From Lachnospiraceae bacterium (GTDB taxonomy: Bacteria > Bacillota > Clostridia > Lachnospirales > Lachnospiraceae), in contig DMCJ01000189.1 in the NCBI GenBank assembly GCA_003446735.1, positions 1 to 9,704 on the forward strand: 9,704 nucleotides of DNA, written 5' to 3'. The notes below the pieces were generated by a model. The model saw nothing but the letters and a program-made list of their open reading frames with translations, had not been told where the DNA came from and searched no databases. The translations under genes and the position numbers were made by a program. Below are positions 1 through 4,200 of the stretch, one piece after another. The first letter of the stretch is position 1. Each line of letters starts with the position of its first letter.

Positions 1-606
1 ATGCCCCTTTTATATACAAAGATGAGTAAGAAGGCAAAGAGGCAGAGGGCAGAGTCGCTCCTTGATGCCGTGGGCCTTTCGGATAAGTATGATGCTTATC
101 CTTCGATGTTATCCGGAGGTGAGCAGCAGAGAGTTGCGATCGCGACGGCACTTGCAAATCAGCCCGAGCTCCTTCTTATGGATGAGCCGACGGGAGCCGT
201 TGATAAAAATACGTCTCTTATGCTCCAGGCTTTATTCAGGAAATTAAACAGAGAACTTGGCATAACCGTTATTATAGTCACCCATGACCTAAGCCTTGCC
301 GATCAGGTGGACCGTGTTGTCATGATAGCCGACGGAAAGATAAGTTCGGAGAGGATACTTAAGGAAAAGTATCAGGAGACGATAATTAGCGGCGCCGGCT
401 TTAATGAAAATGCGGAAGATCCTGATAAAAAGGATGAGGATGAAAAGAATAAAAAAGAGGAGAAAGAAGAGACTCATGATGAGTACCTTGTGCTTGATAA
501 GGCGGGAAGGGTACGTCTTTCGGAAGAAGTCAGAAAAGCAGCCGGCATTGAGGGAAACCGCGTAAAGATAGATGTGGTTGACGGAAAGATAATCATTTCT
601 TCGTAA
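1..606 (+). CDS. ABC transporter ATP-binding protein, MacB/LolD-like, 3' part, with AbrB-like C-terminal tail
   Basis: This is the C-terminal 201 residues of an ABC ATPase that would energise a membrane export or lipoprotein-type permease. Visible parts (numbered from window base 1) are the signature LSGGEQQRVAIA at 37-48, Walker B LLLMDEP at 57-63, a D-loop variant GAVD at 65-68 and the switch histidine in VTHD at 93-96. Walker A and the Q-loop are missing, so the gene begins before the window. The ATG at base 1 is probably internal, because family members carry about 100 more residues upstream. After the ATPase core comes a very acidic/basic linker (about 134-160). Then comes a 40-residue segment (161-201) resembling a SpoVT/AbrB swapped-hairpin domain: LDKAGRV, EEVRKAAGI, DGKIII. 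The MacB/LolD subclass is inferred from the signature region only. The partner permease is not in the window. Confidence 0.88.
   Translation: MPLLYTKMSKKAKRQRAESLLDAVGLSDKYDAYPSMLSGGEQQRVAIATALANQPELLLMDEPTGAVDKNTSLMLQALFRKLNRELGITVIIVTHDLSLADQVDRVVMIADGKISSERILKEKYQETIISGAGFNENAEDPDKKDEDEKNKKEEKEETHDEYLVLDKAGRVRLSEEVRKAAGIEGNRVKIDVVDGKIIISS
481..603 (+). other. AbrB/SpoVT-like domain encoded at the 3' end of the ABC ATPase gene
   Basis: Residues 161-201 follow the AbrB/SpoVT half-hairpin pattern: V-L-D-x-x-G-R-V-x-L, then E-x-V-R-x-x-x-G-I, then a final strand VVDGKIIIS. In canonical AbrB domains a proline usually follows the hydrophobic residue after GRV (the IP of AbrB); here it is serine. 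The assignment is by pattern recognition from memory of the family. A domain this short normally acts as an intertwined dimer. Confidence 0.6.
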
Positions 607-616
607 AGAAAAATAC

Positions 617-652
617 GCACTTATCCCACTTGAAAGAAAACCAAATGAGTGC
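617..652. promoter_or_regulatory. Imperfect dyad overlapping the metA promoter (possible operator)
   Basis: GCACTTAT at 617-624 faces ATGAGTGC at 645-652, giving eight pairs (one G-T) around a 20-nt centre. The dyad embraces the -35 box, and its right arm covers the TG of the extended -10. No T-run follows, so it is not an intrinsic terminator for the ABC gene. An operator for a methionine or other regulator is possible but unproven, and arms this short can occur by chance. Confidence 0.3.
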
Positions 653-658
653 TAAAAT
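630..658 (+). promoter_or_regulatory. Sigma-A-type promoter of metA, extended -10
   Basis: TTGAAA (630-635) and TAAAAT (653-658) are separated by exactly 17 nt, and a TG at 650-651 makes an extended -10. The predicted transcription start is about base 665-666, which is the metA ATG itself. There is no room for an S-box or T-box leader. Confidence 0.7.
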
Positions 659-665
659 CTAGACT

Positions 666-1571
666 ATGCCTATAAAGATACAAAATGAACTCCCCGCAAA
701 AGGGATACTTGAAAATGAAAACATATTTGTCATGGATGAAGATCGTGCGCTGCATCAGGAGATAAGGCCTCTGCAGATCTGCATCTTAAATCTCATGCCT
801 TTAAAGCAGGATACAGAGCTCCAGCTTTTAAGGGCTCTTTCAAATACGCCTCTTCAGGCCGACATCACGCTCCTTACGATGAAGAGCCACGAATCTTTAA
901 ATACCTCGTCTGCCCACTTAAATAAATTCTATGTGACCTTTGATAAGATAAAGGAAAAAAAGTTTGACGGTCTTATCATAACGGGAGCGCCCGTGGAACA
1001 GATGGAATTCGAGGAAGTGGATTACTGGGACGAGCTGGTTAAGGTGATGGACTGGTCGGTCACAAACGTCACCTCCACCTTCCATATATGCTGGGGAGCC
1101 CAGGCCGGTTTATATCATCACTACGGCATTAAGAAATACATGCTCGATAAAAAGATGTTCGGAATATTCGAGCATAGGGTCAGCAACAGAAAGATCCCCA
1201 TAGTAAGGGGATTTGACGATATCTTCTTAGCGCCTCATTCAAGGCATACGGAAGTTCGCCCCGAGGATGTCCATGCATGTAAGGATCTTACGGTCCTTGC
1301 CGAATCCGATATCGCGGGAATATATCTCGTGATGGCGGAAGAGGGCAAGCAGATCTTCGTGATGGGCCATTCCGAATACGACAGATACACTTTAAGAGAT
1401 GAATATTTCAGGGATTTAAATAAGGGTCTTCCGATCGAGATCCCCTATAATTATTTCCCGGATGACGATCCCGAAAAGAAACCCTATCTCCAGTGGAGGA
1501 GTCATTCCAATAATCTATACTGCAACTGGCTTAATTATTACGTTTATCAGATCACGCCGTACATCCTGTAG
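666..1571 (+). CDS. metA: Homoserine O-acetyltransferase (MetA family)
   Basis: This cytoplasmic enzyme acylates L-homoserine, the first committed step of methionine synthesis. The 301-residue length and the opening MPIKIQNELPA match the family. Catalytic residues fall at the classical numbers: nucleophile C142 (FHICWGAQAG), and H235 and E237 (MGHSEYDRYTL). The acyl-CoA selectivity position 111 is Glu (GAPVEQMEFEEVDYW). In studied MetA enzymes Glu111 marks acetyl-CoA users and Gly111 marks succinyl-CoA users, so acetyltransferase is the better name despite the MetA fold. The start is secure: an in-frame TAG lies at 660-662, the next Met is residue 23, and residues 1-11 are conserved. No Shine-Dalgarno precedes it, and the promoter places the mRNA start at or next to the ATG. 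A strong hairpin with a T-run follows at 1585-1639, so it is probably monocistronic. Confidence 0.95.
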   Translation: MPIKIQNELPAKGILENENIFVMDEDRALHQEIRPLQICILNLMPLKQDTELQLLRALSNTPLQADITLLTMKSHESLNTSSAHLNKFYVTFDKIKEKKFDGLIITGAPVEQMEFEEVDYWDELVKVMDWSVTNVTSTFHICWGAQAGLYHHYGIKKYMLDKKMFGIFEHRVSNRKIPIVRGFDDIFLAPHSRHTEVRPEDVHACKDLTVLAESDIAGIYLVMAEEGKQIFVMGHSEYDRYTLRDEYFRDLNKGLPIEIPYNYFPDDDPEKKPYLQWRSHSNNLYCNWLNYYVYQITPYIL

Positions 1572-1573
1572 TC

Positions 1574-1602
1574 TTTACTTTTAGCCCCTTTTATGATAAA
1601 AT
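1574..1602 (+). promoter_or_regulatory. Sigma-A-type promoter of the HerA/DUF853 gene cluster, extended -10
   Basis: TTTACT (1574-1579) and TAAAAT (1597-1602) are 17 nt apart, with TG at 1594-1595 just upstream of the -10. The predicted start is near 1609, inside the UUCG loop of the hairpin that spans the region. This gives a leader of about 30 nt carrying the ribosome site. The architecture matches the metA promoter (17-nt spacer, TGnTAAAAT). Confidence 0.6.
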
Positions 1603-1639
1603 TTCCTTCGGGTAATTTTATATAAAAAGGGGTTTTATT
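1585..1639 (+). terminator. UUCG-capped hairpin plus T-run, probable metA intrinsic terminator
   Basis: Bases 1585-1606 pair with 1611-1632 around the tetraloop TTCG (1607-1610), closed by C-G as in the very stable cUUCGg loop. From the base, eight pairs (CCCCTTTT with AAAAGGGG) are followed by a 3x3 mismatch, eight A/T pairs, one T-T mismatch and two C-G pairs. TTTTATT (1633-1639) follows directly. It begins 14 bases after the metA stop. The 3' arm contains the AAGGGG ribosome site of the next gene, and the 5' arm contains that gene's -10 box. Confidence 0.7.
1627..1632 (+). promoter_or_regulatory. Shine-Dalgarno of the HerA/DUF853 gene, inside a hairpin arm
   Basis: AAGGGG lies 7 nt before the ATG at 1640. 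In a transcript reading through from metA it would be paired with CCCCTT at 1585-1590. In a transcript starting near 1609 the pairing partner is absent and the site is free. Confidence 0.6.
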
Positions 1640-3316
1640 ATGGTATCGGAAGGTAAGATCATTATAGGAAAGTCTGAAGAAGGCTTTGTTTCAATCATTC
1701 CCAAAATGGCCAACAGACACGGGCTCATAGCAGGAGCCACAGGTACCGGAAAAACGGTCACGCTAAAAGTACTGGCGGAATCTTTTTCCGATATGGGTGT
1801 ACCCGTTTTCCTTGCCGACGCAAAGGGAGACCTGGCGGGATGTATCAACGAAGGGGCCGAAAATGAAAATGTAAATAAAAGGATCGAAGCGTTGGGCCTT
1901 GATGAGACAGGTTTTTCCTTCGCAAAATATCCGGTCACATTCTGGGATGTGTACGGTGAGGGCGGAATCCCCCTTCGTACCACGATCTCCGAAATGGGAC
2001 CGCTTCTTTTGTCCCGTATCTTAGATCTTAACGACACACAGTCGGATCTTCTGACCGTGGCGTTTAAGATCGCAGATGACGAGAATCTCCTTCTTACGGA
2101 TACAAAGGACTTAAAGAGCATGCTCTCTTACATGGGAGATCATGCTTCGGAGTATTCCATGAAATACGGGAATATTACAAAGCAGTCCCTTGCAGCGATA
2201 ATAAGGGGTGTCGTTGCCCTTGAGAGCGAGGGAGGAGAGCTCTTTTTCGGAGAGCCCGCCCTTAACATAAGAGATATGATAGCAACAGATGAGAACGGAA
2301 AGGGCAAGCTCTTTTCACTTGACTGCAGGAAGCTTATGTTAAATCCCCGCATGTATGCGACTTTCCTTTTGTGGATGCTCAGCGAACTTTTTGAGACTCT
2401 TCCCGAAGTTGGAGATCTTGAAAAGCCCAGGATGATATTCTTCTTTGACGAAGCGCACATGCTCTTTGAAGATGCACCGAAAGTATTATTGTCCAAGGTT
2501 GAGCAGGTAGTAAAGCTTATAAGGTCTAAAGGCGTGGGAATATACTTTATCACACAGAATCCTTCGGATATTCCGGACGGCGTGCTCGCGCAGCTGGGGA
2601 ATAAGATCCAGCATGCACTTCATGCATATACGCCCGCCGAGAGCAAAAAGGTAAAAGCCGCTGCGGATTCCTTCAGAGAGAATCCCGCCTTTTCGACCAT
2701 TGATGTTCTTGAGGAACTTGGAACGGGTGAGGCGCTTGTTTCGGTACTTGACGAAAAGGGTGTTCCCGGGATAGTGCAAAGATGCGTGATCCTTCCTCCG
2801 AGAAGTCAGATGGGAGCGATAAGCGATGAAACAAGAGATCAGGCGATAAAAGCTGATATCTTATATATAAAATATTTTGAGAGTGTCGATAACGATTCTG
2901 CTTATGAATTCCTTTTAAGAAAAGGTATAGAGGAAAAGGAAGAAGCCGACAGGATAAAAGAGGAAGAGGCACTTACAAAGCAGAAAGAAAAGGAAGAGGC
3001 TGCAGCTTTAAAGCAGAAAGAGAGAGAGGAAGCTGCGGCATTAAAAGCTGCCGAGAGAGAAGAGGCGGCAAAAATAAGAGCCGAAGAAAGAGAGAAGGCA
3101 GCAGCATTAAAGAAGGCAGAGGCCGAGCAGGCGAAGAAAGACAGGGCAAAAAAGAGCGCCATTAAGAAAGTCGGTTCTTCCGCGGCAGGTACCGTTGGCA
3201 GGGAATTCGGAAAGCAGGCAGGAAAAGCCATAGGCGGCAAGTTCGGAAAGACTCTCGGAGGAAACGTGGGAGCAGCCCTTGGCAGAGGCCTTTTGGATAC
3301 ATTGTTTAAGCTGTGA
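1640..3316 (+). CDS. HerA/VirB4-like P-loop ATPase, DUF853 (YjgR) family
   Basis: This 558-residue soluble ATPase belongs to the helicase-HerA-like DUF853 family, typified by E. coli YjgR, whose physiological role is not established. Walker A is GATGTGKT at 32-39, very near the N-terminus, so the HAS-barrel of true HerA is absent. Walker B is MIFFFDEAH with D270-E271, and a sensor-like FITQNPSDIP occupies 303-312. The family-typical HALHAYTPAESKKVKAAAD follows. Residues about 430-503 are a highly charged helix, including five 11-residue repeats. Residues 520-548 have glycine at every fourth position, ahead of a short hydrophobic end. The start is supported by AAGGGG 7 nt upstream and a promoter at 1574-1602. 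It is the first gene of the likely five-gene unit, with 28 nt to the response regulator. Helicase activity is not shown by sequence; DNA or protein translocation are both possible. Confidence 0.9.
   Translation: MVSEGKIIIGKSEEGFVSIIPKMANRHGLIAGATGTGKTVTLKVLAESFSDMGVPVFLADAKGDLAGCINEGAENENVNKRIEALGLDETGFSFAKYPVTFWDVYGEGGIPLRTTISEMGPLLLSRILDLNDTQSDLLTVAFKIADDENLLLTDTKDLKSMLSYMGDHASEYSMKYGNITKQSLAAIIRGVVALESEGGELFFGEPALNIRDMIATDENGKGKLFSLDCRKLMLNPRMYATFLLWMLSELFETLPEVGDLEKPRMIFFFDEAHMLFEDAPKVLLSKVEQVVKLIRSKGVGIYFITQNPSDIPDGVLAQLGNKIQHALHAYTPAESKKVKAAADSFRENPAFSTIDVLEELGTGEALVSVLDEKGVPGIVQRCVILPPRSQMGAISDETRDQAIKADILYIKYFESVDNDSAYEFLLRKGIEEKEEADRIKEEEALTKQKEKEEAAALKQKEREEAAALKAAEREEAAKIRAEEREKAAALKKAEAEQAKKDRAKKSAIKKVGSSAAGTVGREFGKQAGKAIGGKFGKTLGGNVGAALGRGLLDTLFKL
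2984..3148 (+). repeat. Five tandem 11-residue (33-bp) repeats coding a hendecad helix
   Basis: Residues 449-503 divide cleanly into five 11-mers: KEKEEAAALKQ, KEREEAAALKA, AEREEAAKIRA, EEREKAAALKK, AEAEQAKKDRA. An 11-residue period fits three helical turns and is typical of hendecad (slightly right-handed) coiled coils. The alternating E/K/R content would also suit a stable single alpha-helix acting as a rigid spacer. The DNA units have diverged, so this is a protein-level repeat rather than a recent duplication. Confidence 0.8.
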
Positions 3317-3344
3317 CATCTGAGCACGGAAAGGCGGCGGTTAG

Positions 3345-4187
3345 ATGAAGTATAAAGCATTACTGGTTGGCAGGAATCTGGAAGTCATCGAGGATTTTTT
3401 TACTCAGCCTCATAATTATCTGGAACTGGAATCATCTTCATTAAGAACGGAAGATGTAATTAATCATTTAAAATATTATAAGCCGCATGTAATGGTATAT
3501 TGCGTACGAAGCGAGAATAAAGAAGCTATGGGCTTAATTGCATCTTACGCAAAAGACGGACTCCCCCTTGTTGTCGTCGGAGATCCCGAGGATTGTCTGG
3601 AATTTGATAATACAAATGCAAATACTGCCGATCTTATCCTTCAAAGACCCATACCGATCGAAGAGATAGAAGATCAGATCTTAGATCTCATGCAGGAGAA
3701 AGAGATAGACCCCGAACACAGGATGGAAAATGTGGCAGAAAGCGATGATGTAAAGACACCTGAACCGGTCGTTTCGGTACCGGCACCTTCTTTTTCACCA
3801 TCACCAAGTATCCTGGATCTTGCCAGGAGGAAACACGTCCTTGTCATAGACGATGATCCCGGTAATCTTAAGATGTTAAAAGAGCAGCTGCATGATGAAT
3901 ATGATGTGGGCATAGCTCCGAGCGGAAAAGTAGCGATGCGTTTCCTTGAGAATAAGCCCACAGACCTTATATTACTTGATTATGAAATGCCGGAGGAGGA
4001 CGGCCCTACCGTAATGACAAAGATCCGTCAGCTTCCGGCTCATAAGAATACACCGATCGTTTTCCTTACGGGCATAACCGACAGAAACAAGATCCAGAAA
4101 GCACTTGTGCTTAAGCCCCAGGGTTATCTGTTAAAACCTATCGAACAGCGAAAGCTGATGCAGACCATCAAAAGCCTCATAGGCTGA
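3345..4187 (+). CDS. Receiver-only response regulator with N-terminal pseudo-receiver
   Basis: The 280-residue protein has two receiver-like halves. The C-terminal half (about 164-280) is a complete REC domain: acidic pair D169/D170 (VIDDDPGN), phospho-acceptor D212 (LILLDYEMPEEDG), T242 (FLTG) and K264 (LLKPI). The N-terminal half (about 1-118) has the alternating strand/helix texture of a receiver (MVYCV, LPLVVVGD, ILQRPIPIEEIEDQI). It lacks the acidic pair and a clear acceptor Asp, and has Arg instead of the conserved Lys before the Pro. A Pro/Ser-rich linker (about 120-160) joins them. There is no DNA-binding, GGDEF, CheC or other output domain, and the protein ends with the REC fold. An AAAGGCGG-type ribosome site precedes the ATG. 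The hybrid kinase starts 13 nt downstream, so this is its likely phosphorelay partner. Confidence 0.88.
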   Translation: MKYKALLVGRNLEVIEDFFTQPHNYLELESSSLRTEDVINHLKYYKPHVMVYCVRSENKEAMGLIASYAKDGLPLVVVGDPEDCLEFDNTNANTADLILQRPIPIEEIEDQILDLMQEKEIDPEHRMENVAESDDVKTPEPVVSVPAPSFSPSPSILDLARRKHVLVIDDDPGNLKMLKEQLHDEYDVGIAPSGKVAMRFLENKPTDLILLDYEMPEEDGPTVMTKIRQLPAHKNTPIVFLTGITDRNKIQKALVLKPQGYLLKPIEQRKLMQTIKSLIG

Positions 4188-4200
4188 TAAAGGCGGATCT

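Noticed and set aside
1..3. ATG at base 1 as the true start of the ABC ATPase
   Set aside because: Walker A and Q-loop would be missing; the family needs about 100 more residues, so the gene continues upstream of the window.
607..665. Methionine riboswitch (S-box) or T-box upstream of metA
   Set aside because: Only 59 bases separate the genes, the promoter occupies their 3' half, and none of the conserved riboswitch elements is present.
1618..2121. Minus-strand ORF of 167 codons opposite the DUF853 gene start
   Set aside because: It lies fully opposite a gene with Walker A/B motifs; the translation is Ser/Pro-rich with no family pattern.
2902..3360. Long minus-strand ORF of 152 codons opposite the end of the DUF853 gene
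   Set aside because: It is the antisense shadow of the K/E/A-rich helix, giving Ala/Ser/Phe-rich low-complexity protein with no ribosome site or recognisable domain.
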